A stretch of 64,000 nt of DNA from Bifiguratus adelaidae (taxonomy: Eukaryota > Mucoromycota > Endogonomycetes > Endogonales). Each line of letters begins with the position of its first letter. Within the stretch, counting starts at the first letter, position 1. Below, in pieces: positions 35,153-47,537 of this stretch. The translations under genes and the position numbers were made by a program. The DNA lies in assembly GCA_002261195.1 (NCBI GenBank), contig MVBO01000079.1, forward strand, positions 1 through 64,000, in the 5' to 3' direction. The notes beneath the pieces are model-generated. The model saw only the letters and a list, made by a program, of their open reading frames with translations, made no database searches and was not told where the DNA came from.

Positions 35153-37750
35153 TTACTTTCGCGTGCCCGGATTGACGGCGCACATCCAAATGCGCGTCTT
35201 GTAAATCTTGAACAGTTCACGCACGAGTTCTCTGAAATCAATGCGCCGATCGGCTACAAAGTAGAATGTGAGTTTGCGTCGGTCCCTGAAAGAAGGTCAA
35301 TGGATCTGGCTCGACAGGCTTGCATCTTTTCCTACCATTGATACTCAGCGTCCACAACATCCATCATCATGGTTCGCTGAACCACTTTGGATTGGCAGAG
35401 TAAAAGTGCCTTTTGCTCGTCCTGATTCTTTTGCATCAATGCACCGATTTCATGTGGCGCAGCGAAGCGATAAATCTTTTTGGCGTGAATATCCTTGGGT
35501 GGGCGGTATGGATCCGCAGACGCTGCCTGTCGCTGAGCTTGGAGCATGTGGACTTGAGGTGGTGTCAGCCCATCGACAGTCACCTTACCCAAATCCTGTC
35601 CACGATCAGCCTCAACAATCACCAAGTCGCCGCGATGATATGCAGCCGAAGGATACTCCATCCCATCAGGATAAAAGAGGTCCGTTCTGCCCGCCTTGAA
35701 CTCTACAATGTACAATGGTGTGTTTGGCGGAAGCTGATGAAGGGACACTCCTTTGCCCAAGTCACCAGGAGGTGGTGGATTGTTAGGATCTGCGGGCTCC
35801 TCCAAGGAAGAGAAGAAGGCCGAATTCGCCATGGCTAATTCTGGATTATACTGATCGGAGCTTTGATCGTCTCCTTCCAGGTTGAGGTGTTCAAAGCCCT
35901 GCATCATGGGCTGAAAAGAGACGTCAACAGAAGGTTGCCAGTTGTATTGAGAGATGGCCAGGGAATGACGCCGCTGTTGCTGTTGCTGCTGTAAGCTGGG
36001 ATACTCATTTATACTAGAAAATTGAACGATTAGACAAACACCGGATATCGCGCTGATTGTGTGTAATACGTACTCATTGCCATTGTAAAGGGAACGCGAA
36101 TTGCGCGCATTGTCTTGTATACCCTGCTCAGAAAATCGTCTACCGCGCGAGATGTTGATTTCATTGACAGCTTGCTCAGAAGCTTGATCATCCAGAAGCG
36201 ACGAATTCGTTGAGAACAAGGAACCCTTACGAAAATTGCCGGCAGACCGCTGAGCGGACCAACCATCGTTGCCGTTGATGTCATTCCGAAAGGCCCATGA
36301 TGCTGTGCTTGATCTTCGACGAGACGAGTCGGAAGCATCGCTAAAAGCTGAGTCGGAGGGAAATGATGCTCCCCAAGGAGATCGGGGGTTGGAAAGCGAG
36401 CTTCCCGTATAATTCCAATTCTGTGCACGCCCAATGCTAGGCAGTTCAGAAGCTCTTCTGAAAGCAGAGGCCGGCGAGTCGTGCAGGTCATCTTCCAAAC
36501 CCGCGGTTTGCGTCGATGGCTCGTTTGAATGGATATTCCCATTATACTCATCGTATGGGTGACGGCTTAGCAATGGCCCAAAAGCTGCAGCGGATGATTT
36601 AGATCTGCTTCGAAATTTACCACCGTTGGCCATGAAATCGTCATTGACTTCGAAACCGAAAGGCGAGTGGTTTCCTCCAAAAGGCTGCGCAGCTTGAGGA
36701 GACAAGGCTGGTTGATTCGTACTAACACTCTGAACATGATCTCCTTGAGCGAATTCTGCATGGTCATCTTCCTCCTCCATAATCGGTAAGTTTAGACGGA
36801 ATTGTCCGGTCGCTCTTCCGTCTCTAGATACAGATGTTGTCTGTGGTGTACTCTCCTCGGCATTTGCTGATCTAGTTGTATAGAGCGGCGATCGATTACC
36901 TTCGGTTGGACGCGTAGATTGCTTAGAAATTTCATTAGGTGCTGTTTTCGGTGAAGTAGGAAAGCTGAATGGTGGCGGCGTCATTTTGGTGTTTGACTGA
37001 GTTGGTGACAAGGGGCTTCTCATCGGCTGAGACGTGATAAGGCTATTGTTGCCGGACATGCTTTCGCTCCAAATAACAGGGCCTGTCCATTGCAGACCTC
37101 CCATAGATTTCCATGTCTTTCGTTCTTCCGCTTTAGGCTGTGCATCTTGTGCAGCCGGGGACGATACGTCGCTGGTAACAGAGGAGTATTGTGAGCTATC
37201 CCAGAAGCCTGGGAGACTGCCGGCTCTTTGTCGGGAAGCGCCGGCGTTGGTCCCATCTCCGTTCACTCCCTGTCCGGAATTGGACGGCATGAATGATTGC
37301 ATGTGCTGCATGTGAGCAAAAGCTGATAAGGACGGAGACGTGGAAGGATTTGGCACCGCGCCCGAAATGCTGGATTTACGCGGAGGACTGCCGACAACTC
37401 GCCAAGCATCGTTGGTGGCAACTATAGCAAAAACGTTATGTTTGCAGACCTGCAAAAGGGAAAGATGATATATACCTTTACCAGTTGGAATAGGTGACGA
37501 AGTGGACGGAGATGGTGATATGTCGACTGCTGCTACATCCTTGTGGTCCTAATACGATAGTCAGACATCAGAGAAGAATCGTAAGGTCATCAGGAGCCCT
37601 GTTGAGCAATGATGCCGGATATATGACTTACGCCTGTCTTTGAGGCGAGAACACTACAAGAAAAAAAAGATGTTGAGTTCATGTTGTAAAGCGATACCCC
37701 AAGACCTCTTACCTGGCAGCAACTTGACTTTCTTTCTTGTCTGAGGCCAT
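35153..37750 (-). CDS. PSP1 C-terminal-domain protein
   Basis: A long disordered protein ending in a PSP1 domain, as in yeast Psp1 and bacterial YaaT/RicT. Start ATG 37750 ([12 protein letters not shown]), two tiny exons, then a main exon and further exons to TAA 35153-35155; about 770 residues. The PSP1 domain occupies the last 190 residues: [52 protein letters not shown], then [34 protein letters not shown] after the last intron. The upstream part is Ser/Asn/Pro-rich, with repeated RRRSS/RGRRF phospho-type motifs and a six-Gln run. Yeast PSP1 was found as a high-copy suppressor of DNA polymerase alpha defects; fungal members are linked to mRNA granules. The exact role is unknown. Confidence 0.85.
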
Positions 37751-38269
37751 TCTAAATGTCTCTGTCTATAATAAGGTGGGAGTGAACGGTGCTGAAATGC
37801 GTTCTCAATGTCCTAGGGCTTGACGGATAAGCGCGCACGCTAGAAGATTTCAAACACAAGAGAGAATAGTTGGAGTATGAGAGAGCAAACCGAGATAATG
37901 CGACGAGCGAGCGGAGAGCCTTGTTAAAAAAGCTGTGTCGGCGGCAATCCTAGTCGAGGCGATCCGAGTTGCACCGTCAAAGACAAGATGTGAAAGATGC
38001 CGCAATTGGTCAAACTACAGTGGCTGTACGCTTGACTTGGCTAAGTTGTAAGCGCTAGCGTGACGCTTTGGCCAAACTGTCAGTCAAATCGCGGTAAGCA
38101 GCAATCTCTAAATGTACAGTGAATGTGTCGGAGATTGACAGTGGTGATGATTATGCGCAAACAACAGTTGTCTGTTGTCTAGTGGCGAGTATCTCCGTGT
38201 GAAGGTGTATATGCTGCTTGTATTAAGAAAGCGCCATACCCACGTATGCGCGCACAGCAAGTACAAAAT
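37751..38269. other. Gap upstream of PSP1-domain gene
   Basis: About 520 bp. It holds the promoter of the PSP1-domain gene (minus strand) and the 3' end of the TBL1-type gene. Nothing else is seen. Confidence 0.5.
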
Positions 38270-40436
38270 TCAAAGAGATTTGATGTCGACGACAATTAAC
38301 TGCATGTTGGACGTGCAGGCGGCTAGTTTGTCTCCTGACGTGTTAAAATGGACTTCAAATATACCAGCAGCTCCCTTGTGAGCTCTTGTTAATGCGCCAT
38401 CCTATATCGCATGGTTTGAGAGAGATGAAATCAGAATTGAGGAGACTTACCTCGGTGTTCCAAAGATTTAGCGTATTGTCAAAGCCGCCCGAGGCCAGAT
38501 ACTTGGAGTCTGGGCTGAAGGTTATACTGTAGACAGCCTCGGTATGGCCACTTAGAACGCGTAAACACGTTCCATGTTCAGCATCCCATAGCCGTATTGT
38601 TGCGTCAAAGGATGCGGTGGCGAGGATGGGTACGGCTTTCGGCGTGTCACCGTGGTATCCATTGGAGGAGAGTGATGCATCAGGCTTGACGGCGAAGGTT
38701 GTTGGTGCCCATTGTAGTGTGTATATTTGCGAGCGATGCCCTCGCAAGTCATGGATAGGTTTGTCGGATGACATGGACCATATCTTGGCGGTTCCATCGT
38801 CTGAGCACGACGCCAGATATTTCTTGGTGGGATCCCAGCGAACGGCATTGACTTCGTCTTCATGCATTGTCCACGTCTTCACTGGGTTGTTTTGGCCGAA
38901 TTGACAGACTTGAACCATCTTGTCTGAGGAGCAAGACGCAAACGTTCGATCATCCATCCAGTCCACATCCAAAATGGCCACTAGCCGTGGATTAGAAGAG
39001 TTCTACAAAGTCAAATCCTGTACTCACAACTATGAAATTCAAACTGCTGCTGTACGTTGCCCGTCTCGGCATCCCAAACGATAGTCGTGTTATCCGCACT
39101 GCCACTTACAATTGAGGTTCCCGCTGGATTCCACTTTACGGAGAAAACGGGACCTCGATGCTGGCTCATCACCCAGCGTAATTCGCCTAGAATAATATCA
39201 ACTAAAGCACCACGAGAGCTTGGCAACTTACCCCTTGGCGTCCATATGCGTGCTTGTCCATCGTACGAGCCTGTGGCTAATAATGTTCCGGCGGGCTATG
39301 TCAAAGTGAGCAGAAGGAAAAAATTGCGCCCATTAGCGAAAGCTTACATTCCAGTCGAGCGCTGTAACATCCTTTGTCTCCGCCAGGGATGGCAAATGGT
39401 TGAGTACTATTGGTGGCCCGACCGCTCCACCGGATGTCGCTGGTACTTGCCAAAGTCGCGCAGTACCATCAGCAGACCTATCAAAAGGTTTCAGCGGCTG
39501 CACCCGATGCCCTAGACCCTTAGACTTACCCTGATGCCACCATGTATGGCAAGACTGGGTTCCATGAACATGAAAATACTTCATGTTCGTGACCTTCTAG
39601 CACGGTCAGATTCTCTGGGCCTATGACAGCCGCATTTTGTACGTTCTTGAGAGCCAATTTTCTCTGCCCTTCTTCGATAGCAGATTCTCCTCCTGGAATT
39701 AGTTTGTCCGATCCATTGATGCTGTTGGTCTCGGTAATATTAATCTCGATATCGGCTCCGCCCACACTGCCACTGTCGTCCACATCCATCCTGTCTATCG
39801 CTGCATCCTCTCGTGTTCGCTTCCTTTGAGATTTTGAGGAGATTGATGGCGTGGGGTTAGGGGAGGCGGATGTGGCTCTTTGCTGATCCTCCTTCATGCC
39901 ATCTGCCTGTGATATTACCCGCCCTCGACGACGATCCTTATCTGTTTTGCCTCGTTTTGCGGCATCCTTCTCTCTTACGTCGCGCTCCTTCTTGAAGCCA
40001 TCTTCTCGCTTCGTTGCCGGCACGGAACGATCAATAACCTCATTTGTCCCGTCTTCGGCCAGGATATCACAGCGGTGTGGACCAATGAGCGTTAGAGGGA
40101 CATTGCAATCCGTTTGCGATCCATCCTATCATCTTTTTAGGTTCTGGAATAAAGCAGTGGTACACGCCACTACTTACCTCGTTGAGATGCGCTTCAACGT
40201 CCATGTACTGTAAGCCCTTCTGCAGCACTCGAATGAGTGCACCAGGTTCTACGTTGGCATTTTTGTATTCCGACTTGTGAATATGCGACTCGTTCTGAAA
40301 GGTGAACGATGTATGTACAAATCCTGCATCAGTTGTTAAAGAACCCATTCACAGCAACCACAGATAGCTAGATCTTACCAGACTCGAAAAGGTAACGGTA
40401 TATGAGGTAGTTTACTTCTTCACTGGTGATGCTCAT
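38270..40436 (-). CDS. TBL1/Sif2-type LisH-WD40 corepressor subunit
   Basis: Core subunit of SMRT/NCoR- or Set3C-type histone deacetylase complexes. It starts [32 protein letters not shown], a close match to the LisH N-terminus of TBL1 ([21 protein letters not shown]). [24 protein letters not shown] follows, the F-box-like part that tetramerises and contacts the corepressor. A charged linker of about 150 residues (Lys/Arg/Glu then Ser) le­ads to a C-terminal WD40 propeller of about eight blades, with units such as [33 protein letters not shown] and [27 protein letters not shown]. About seven introns; the last exon runs from about 38411 to TGA 38270-38272. The corepressor Ssn6 is elsewhere in the window but acts in a different complex. 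Confidence 0.94.
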
Positions 40437-40631
40437 AGTGATTGCTTGTGCGTCGCAAAGTTATAATGTGCGCTAGATTGACCAGTGTCGCGTACGTAGA
40501 ACGATACGCGCCGACTTCTGGCGTGTATACAGTAGTACACGCCGAGATGTGAGGCTATAAAGGCGGGTAATGTAGCGTGTAAGCAAGTGTTAAAACCTGT
40601 ATGTCCAAGCAGAGAGAAATTTGTGCTCTAT

Positions 40632-41222
40632 TCAGACTTTGGCATTCTGGTGCACTGTCGGCTGTACATTGACTACGGAATCCAACAACTTGGCGATCAC
40701 GGTATCCTTATTCTCTGCGAACGCCTTTCTAATCTCTGCTATACTCTGCTCTGTCTGTTGTTGGGTTTGAGCAAGAGATTGATCGGTTTCTCCAGAGTGC
40801 TATAATGTTGTGGTTAATTGTCTGTTGCAATACATTGATCAACATGGCGCATGGGATACTTGCCTCGGCTTCGTAAGCTTTGTATTCCACATTCTTTTGA
40901 GCCTTCAAAGCATCAATTTCTTTCACTGCTTCCGTTCGGGCATCTTTGAGCCTTTGAACACGATCTGAAACCCATGGTCCAATCAGCATGTGTCAATGGA
41001 TTGACGAGAAGACTGTGGCTGCTTCGCCTCCCAGCTAACCTTGCGGTCACCAGAGGTCTTGCCGAGCGTCTCTCGACCCAGCCGTGAACTCACATTGCTT
41101 GGCCTTTTGAACAATCTTTGCCGCTTCCTTTTCCGCTTCTAGGAGCGTAGATATACCTTGTGTGCTGGACTAGATATTATCAATGCGTTAGTCTAAGCAT
41201 CCCCAAGCACTAATACTACCAT
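40632..41222 (-). CDS. VMA10: V-type H+-ATPase subunit G
   Basis: Peripheral-stalk subunit of the vacuolar proton pump. The coding exons in order are ATG alone (41222-41220), 41169-41094, an exon from about 41006-41010 down to about 40862, and a last exon ending at TGA 40632-40634. The product starts MSSTQGISTLLEAEKEAAKIVQKAKQYRVQRLKDARTEA, matching the yeast Vma10 start (GIATLLQAEKEA). A coiled-coil body and a QSIAEIRKAFAENKDTVIAKLLDSVVNVQP tail follow. The upstream ATG frame (MGVKAREQ..) would be out of phase with the conserved exon 2, so the one-codon first exon is required. The last acceptor is uncertain by a few residues. The gene is divergent from RPL3 with a CRE between them. Confidence 0.88.
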
Positions 41223-41278
41223 GATGTTCTAGGGCAGCCCGCTGCAGGGACTGCTCACGAGCCTTGACACCCATTTGT

Positions 41279-41286
41279 TGACGTCA
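41279..41286. promoter_or_regulatory. CRE palindrome in the VMA10/RPL3 divergent promoter
   Basis: A perfect TGACGTCA lies 57 bp from the VMA10 ATG and 87 bp from the RPL3 ATG, in a 150-bp shared promoter. It is the third divergent promoter in this window with this octamer. Confidence 0.6.
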
Positions 41287-41372
41287 TCAAATTTCGCTGC
41301 CGCGGTATTTTTTGTGGCTTCTGGCTTCCTTGCATCTTTCTCTTTTTACCCATCCATTGGCATCCATCGAGT

Positions 41373-42787
41373 ATGGTAAGTTATCGTGCAAGGAGAAGCG
41401 TTGCAGAGCAAGACATGTAGACAATTGGCATGTCAGAAGAGTCGTTTGACGGTGACAGAACGTTTTGTAACGATTCTGACAGCGAGCTGCGGGACAGTCG
41501 GAAGGACGAAGTGATGGGCATGAACCTATGCTAATCGTTGCTTGTTTTGTTTGCTTGTACAGTCTCATCGTAAATTCGAGGCCCCTCGCCACGGTTCTTT
41601 GGGTTTCTGCCCCCGCAAGCGTGCTGCTAGACACAGAGGAAAGGTGAAGTCTTTCCCCAAGGATGACAAGTCTAAGCCTGTCCACTTGACGGCTTTCTTG
41701 GGTTACAAGGCCGGTATGACTCACGTTGTTCGTGATTTGGACCGTCCTGGCTCCAGTAAGTACTCTTAAAGTGTATACACGGTGATCTGAATGCTGATCT
41801 CGAATCCTTTTCACAGAGATGCACAAGAAGGAGATTGTTGAGGCCGTTACCATCGTTGAGACTCCTCCTATGGTCATCGTCGGTGTTGTTGGATACGTTG
41901 AGACTCCTCGTGGTCTCCGCTCTTTGACCACCGTCTGGGCCGAACATCTTTCCGATGAACTCAAGCGTCGCTTCTACAAGAACTGGTACCGCTCCAAGAA
42001 GAAGGCTTTCACCAAGTACGCCAAGAAGCACGCCGATGGTGCCAAGGAGATTCACCGTGAACTTGAGCGCATCAAGAAGTACTGTACCGTTGTCCGTGTC
42101 CTTGCTCACACCCAGATCCGCAAGGTCAACATTGGCCAAAAGAAGGCTCACGTTATGGAGATCCAACTTAACGGTGGTTCCGTTGCTGACAAGGTTAACT
42201 GGGCTTTCGAGCATTTTGAGAAGACTGTTGATGTTGCCTCCGTCTTTGAGCAAGACGAGATGACCGATATCATTGGCGTGACCAAGGGTAAGGGTTACAC
42301 TGGCGTCACTCACCGTTTCGGTACCAAGAAGCTTCCTCGCAAGACTCACAGAGGTCTTCGCAAGGTTGCCTGTATCGGTGCCTGGCATCCTTCCCGTGTC
42401 ATGTTCTCTGTTCCCCGTGCTGGTCAATCCGGCTACCACCACCGTACCGAGATGAACAAGAAGATCTACCGCATTGGTTCTGGCGAGGACAAGAAGAACG
42501 CCTCCACCGAGTACGATCTTACCGAGAAGACCATCACCCCCATGGGTGGCTTCCCCCACTACGGTATCGTCAACGAGGACTACGTCATGATCAAGGGTGC
42601 TTGCCCTGGTGTCAAGAAGAGAGTCTTGACCATCAGAAAGTCCCTCGTCAACCACACCAAGCGCTCTGCTTTGGAGAAGGTCTCCCTCAAGTTCATCGAT
42701 ACCTCTTCCAAGTTTGGTCACGGTCGCTTCCAAACCATTGCCGAGAAGCAACAATTCTTGGGTACCCTCAAGAAGGATATCCAGTAA
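41373..42787 (+). CDS. RPL3: 60S ribosomal protein L3 (uL3)
   Basis: Large-subunit protein next to the peptidyl-transferase centre. Exons ATG alone (41373-41375), 41563-41755 and 41817-42787 give 388 residues (yeast 387). Exon 2 begins [15 protein letters not shown], the universal uL3 N-terminus after Met. Family blocks [58 protein letters not shown] and [14 protein letters not shown] are intact, including the His in [12 protein letters not shown] that is 3-methylated in yeast. The first intron (187 nt) is long for this window, a habit of ribosomal-protein genes. Codon use is extremely biased. AATAAA at 42801-42806 lies only 14 nt after the stop and 31 nt before the VIP1 start. Confidence 0.98.
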
Positions 42788-42800
42788 AAATTTGTCGTTT

Positions 42801-42806
42801 AATAAA
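42801..42806 (+). terminator. Polyadenylation signal of RPL3, inside the 49-nt RPL3-VIP1 gap
   Basis: AATAAA, 14 nt past the RPL3 stop. A cleavage site 15-25 nt further on would fall at or just before the VIP1 ATG (42837), so the VIP1 promoter must overlap RPL3 coding sequence. Confidence 0.6.
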
Positions 42807-42836
42807 GCGCACATTGTATCATTCACTTTTTCCTTC

Positions 42837-45800
42837 ATGTCTAGTCATTCCTCTAGACGCTCTACACTGTCTACAACACCTCCCTATTCTTATAGTCCGG
42901 CCACGTCAAGTGCACCTTCATCACCCGATGGACCCCGGGCAAAATGTAAGTGAAACGCCATTTCGGCAAAGTTCGGGCAGATTCCGAATGCTCCGAAGTA
43001 TATTGCTGCCATGACCGTTCGGCTGCCACAGAACGCTTCTCTAACACGATATCCTTTCTCTAGTTGTGGTAGGCGTATGCGCCATGGATACCAAGGCAAG
43101 GTCAAAGCCCATGAGGAACATTCTCAACCGGCTTTTGGAATATGGAGACTTCAAGACATTGGTATTTGGTGATAAAGTGATTTTAGACGAAGGTGAGCCG
43201 AGATCGAGCGATATTCGTCCGATGGCTCTTTCCAAACTGACCTTTGACGGCCTAGATGTCGAGAAATGGCCTAGATGCGATTTTCTCATTTCCTTCTTTT
43301 CCTCTGGATTCCCATTGTACAAGGCAATCGAATATGTCAATTTGAGACAGCCATTTTGCGTCAATGATTTGTTCATGCAGGAGACCTTGTGGGATCGTCG
43401 GGTTGTTTTGGCCATCTTGGATGCTATTGGCGTTCCCAGTCCGACAAGAGCCACCGTAAATCGAGATGGTGGACCGAAACTCACGGAAAAGACGACTTCC
43501 AGGTTGCATGCATTGAAAGTCGATCTGGAGTGGATGAAGGAGACCACATATCTTCAAGTTATAGACGACGATACGATCAATGTTGGCGGTCAGATCATGA
43601 AGAAGCCATTTGTAGAAAAACCAGTGAATGGAGAAGATCACAATGTGTACATATATTACAGCAGGGCTCAAGGTGGCGGTGTAAGACGACTCTTTAGAAA
43701 GGTGAGGCTTGCGGTCATGTCGTCACGGGCCATCTCTAACGTCTGTCTCAGGTTGCCAATAAATCGAGCGAGTACGATCGGGAAATGAGCAATGTGCGTA
43801 CAGATGGATCATACATATATGAGGTAGGTGCAATGGTATGTTGCAATTCGCACTTGTTTCAACCATCATTATATAGCAATTCATGGATGTCGACAATGCC
43901 GAGGATGTGAAGGTGTACACCATCGGCACGGGTTTCGTGCATGCCGAAACACGCAAGTAAGCAGTTGCTTGGACTGCCTGCAATACAGCACACCTAATAT
44001 GCTTTTAGATCACCTGTCGTGGACGGTCTAGTCCGGCGAAACACGGATGGCAAGGAGATTCGCTATGTTACTGAACTCAGTGAGATTGAGAAGGAGATGG
44101 CACGCAAGATATGTCAAGCTTTTGGCCAAACCGTGTGCGGATTCGACTTGCTACGTACTCACGGCAAATCATACGTGATTGACGTGAACGGATGGTCCTT
44201 TGTGAAGGGCAACGACAATTATTATGACAATTGCGCTCGTATTTTGTGCGAAATGTTTTTGGACGCTTCTGCTCGTCAACACATCCAAGCCAAGCCAGAC
44301 GAGCAAGATGCGTGGTTACTGAAAGGATTCTTGTCCGTCTTACGACATGCGGACAGGACGCCCAAGCAGAAGATGAAATTCTCTTTCAAGTCACCTTTCT
44401 TTGCCGAATTGCTTAAGGGAAGCACGGAGGAGGTCATTCTTCGCCAGGAGCATCAATTGAAGCTTGTGGCAGCCGCCACCAACAAGGCTTTGGCTCTCGG
44501 TGTTGACGACAGGAATAAGCTGTCACAACTGAAGGCAATTTTGGATCTCAAGAGCGATCTGCCGGGTACTAAAGTACAGTTGAAGCCTACGTTTAGCAAA
44601 CGTGATGGACAGCTACAAAAGCTGCAATTGATTGTCAAGTGGGGTGGAGAGGTAGGCATTGAAACGTTCAAAATTGAGATGCTGATTCACACTTGCGCAG
44701 TTTACGCATGCGGCTCGATATCAATCGCGAGATTTGGGCGAGAATTTGCGCAAAGACAAGATGATTCTCAACGAGGATGTGCTGAAGAATGTCAAAATTT
44801 ACACCAGCACAGAACGACGTGTCCTCGCCACAGGTATCATGACCAAATGGCATTCCTGCATTTCTTTCGAGAACTCACACCACTTTCTCTTATAGCCGAA
44901 ACGTTTGCATATGCCTTCTTGGACACGAACGAATTGCCGCCAGGCACAATCGTCAAGAGTAAAGCCTTGCTTGACGATAGTAACGCAGCCAAGGAGCTCA
45001 CGGATGAGGTCAAGAGAAAGCTACGAAGATTGCTTCAAGACGAGCATCCCGATATGCAAGACTTCACCTCATGGCCCAAAGACTTACCACCGCCCTCGGT
45101 AGTTGCCAGGGAAATCGTTAATCTTCTCCGGCCTTTGCGCGATATTATGAACACCAATTTCAAGCTCATGGACGTGGAAAACATTCAATATCGTTGGTGC
45201 TGCAATGAATCGCCGTTCTTGTTCAGGGAACGGTGGGAGAAGTTATTTCGCGACTTTATCGATATGGATCAAGACCACTTTGATCCGTCTCGAGTATCGG
45301 AGCTCTATGACTCGCTCAAATATGATGCATTACACAACCGCACCTTTTTAGAAACCATCTTCACCGTCGCTGGTGCTCACCCAGGTCAAGCAGGAAGCTT
45401 TGATTATCTAAAGAAGGTGTATAAGAAGTCAAAAATCATGTTTGACTTTATCGCTGCCCTCGAATACGGCATCACCAAGAAGGAGAAACATGAGATTGGC
45501 TTGTTGACGACGTTACCTTTGATCAAGAAGATATTGCAGGATCTCGAACAGATGCGAAACGAGGATGATGCGCGTACGCGGTTGTATTTTACCAAAGGTG
45601 AGATGGTTTGGATATTCTTTGGTTTGCCTTTGGGCTCATACCTCTGCTTTCTTTAGAATCTCACGTTCATACATTGTTGAATGTGGTCTTTCTATCCAGC
45701 GCCAAAATTATGCGTCTACCCAAGGACGCCCTGCCGGAATTAGATTGTAAGTCAGCTTTGGCGATCAAATTTGCCTCTTCTCATGCCTTCCCTTCCAGAC

Positions 45801-46151
45801 TTGACACAAATTACGTTTGAACTTTACGAGCGCAGAACCTCCATGGGCGATAAAGAGTACTCTCTCCGCCTCTCCTTTAGCCCTGGCGCCAATGACGCCA
45901 ATATACTCGATCTTCAAATGGATGCCAAACATTGCCTCAGTGTAGCTCCAAGAAGAAGCCTCACGAGACATAGACCACTAGACGAGGTACTCGCTTCCTA
46001 CAAGGCTCATCTCAATAGCCCAAACATCAAGGAGATTGAGCGACAGATTGAAGAAAAGCGATATCATTATGCACAAGAAGACGAAACCGATGAATTGGCT
46101 GACAAGGTCATCACTGGGTTAGGAAATATTGTAGACGAAGGCATAGACTGA
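42837..46151 (+). CDS. VIP1: Inositol pyrophosphate synthase Vip1/Asp1 (PPIP5K)
   Basis: Bifunctional enzyme: an N-terminal ATP-grasp kinase makes 1-InsP7 and InsP8, and a C-terminal histidine-acid-phosphatase domain removes the 1-phosphate. Exons 42837-42945, 43064-43701, 43752-43823, 43877-43956, 44009-44651, 44701-44833, 44896-45597, 45657-45746 and 45799-46151 give 939 residues (S. pombe Asp1 920). Kinase landmarks are [58 protein letters not shown]-type basic loop and [14 protein letters not shown]. The phosphatase motif [13 protein letters not shown] starts near residue 411, and [19 protein letters not shown] matches the family. Inositol pyrophosphates signal phosphate status through SPX domains. 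The stop TGA is directly followed by the ATG of the next gene. Confidence 0.97.
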
Positions 46152-47516
46152 ATGAATAGAATGGACTGGCAGCAGGTGCTGCAACGCAACACCCGTTATG
46201 CATCTCATTGGTTCTCCCTCTTCCTCATCAACAAGATATATCAGTCTACACTCCTCATTCTTGTCTACAAGGCATTCAAGCTCTCGTTACGTCAAGTCAC
46301 CAACACCACCGAACTCTCACGCATATGTTCGTCTGCAGCCTGGAGTCTTTCGCTCTCTGATCACTCGTTCACACCTATAAGCGCAACGGAACTGATACAG
46401 CATGGAGACGAAAAGGCGATGTCGGTCCAAGACTTGGTACCGGTTAGCGTGGAGACGACATACCGTGTTGGTAAGTTGTGGAGTGGGAGACGTCTATGGT
46501 GGTCTCAGAACTGACAGAGCCTAGATCGATCAATCCTCTATTCTACTCAGCTTGTGGTAAGTGTCATGGAGAGCTTGTCATCGTTGGTTGACGACAGATG
46601 GTAGTTGGAACGAAGAGAACTCGAAACAAAAGCATGCAGTGTGTCAATGGTGACCAAAGTTATTCTGCAGAAGAAACGGTTTCCGCTCAAAGCGTCGCTC
46701 GAGAGGTAAGTAGTGGATCGAAAGATGCAGATACTGACGATTCATGGTCTAGTTCTGCCGCGCAGGTGCTCTATACATGTCTTGCCCATATTCATAATTC
46801 ATACAAACTCGTCAGTGAGATCAATGCTCGCGCTCATGTACAGTACGATTCAAGCAATAGAGCGCATGAGCGAAAGCTTCAAGAGGTACGTCATGGATCG
46901 TCCTCCAGGTCACTGACACGACCGTAGCTGTGGGACTTGTATATGCCCGACACAAAACTCGCGCATCGGCATTCTGCGCAATGGCAAGATTTGGGATTTC
47001 AAGGCAAAGACCCGGCTTCAGACTTTCGAGGAATGGGCATTCTTGGACTGGAGGATTTAACGTATTTCTGTCGAAACTATCCAGAGGAAGCTCAAATGAT
47101 CTTGCGTCAATCCTCCATGCCCGACTCTTGGTGAGTGGTGATCCGATCAGAAAGCCATGCCCTTCTGACCTTCGCAACAGGTATCCCTTTGCTTGTGTTG
47201 GTATCAACATCTCCGAATTTGCTGTACAAGCTCTACGGACACGGCAACTGCAATGGTTTCTCTTCAAGTATGGCACCACCAAGGACATGTACCACGAATT
47301 CTATTGTAAGCAGCCATACCCATTGTTTTCAATCCACACTCATTCTATCCCGTAGGTTACCTCTTCTCCACCTTTCACGCTTTTTGGATGTCGCATCATG
47401 ACCCTCCACTCAATGTGATGCAGTTTGAGCGAAAGTTTAAGGAATTCAAGGTGAAAACAGACCTAGATTTGCTGATGCGCACAGTGTATCGCTTAGAAAC
47501 CAAGAAAAACGTGTGA
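46152..47516 (+). CDS. ELMO/CED-12 domain protein (ELMOD-type Arf/Arl GAP)
   Basis: Exons 46152-46470, 46525-46556, 46605-46705, 46753-46885, 46928-47130, 47181-47305 and 47356-47516 give 357 residues (354 if ATG 46161 is used). The ELMO domain is clear: ELWDLYMPDTKLAHRHSAQWQDLGFQGKDPASDFRGMGILGLEDLTYF, then YPFACVGINISEFAVQAL and MYHEFYCYLFSTFHAFW. The WxxxGFQGxDPxTDFRGMGxLGL block holds the arginine proposed as the catalytic finger of ELMOD GAPs for Arl2/Arf proteins. The N-terminal 60 residues are hydrophobic and aromatic (HWFSLFLINKIYQSTLLILVY), as in human ELMOD2, suggesting membrane attachment. The start overlaps nothing but directly abuts the VIP1 stop (TGAATG), and the next gene begins 21 nt after the stop. 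Confidence 0.92.
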
Positions 47517-47537
47517 CTTGTAAACTAGAGTATTCTG

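Noticed and set aside
41223-41290. Longer VMA10 first exon starting MGVKAREQ
   Set aside because: It joins exon 2 out of phase; only the one-codon ATG exon gives the conserved MSSTQGIS start.
42896-43063. Alternative internal start of VIP1
   Set aside because: ATG 42837 with a disordered Ser/Pro leader joins in phase to the conserved kinase start, as in other Vip1 proteins.
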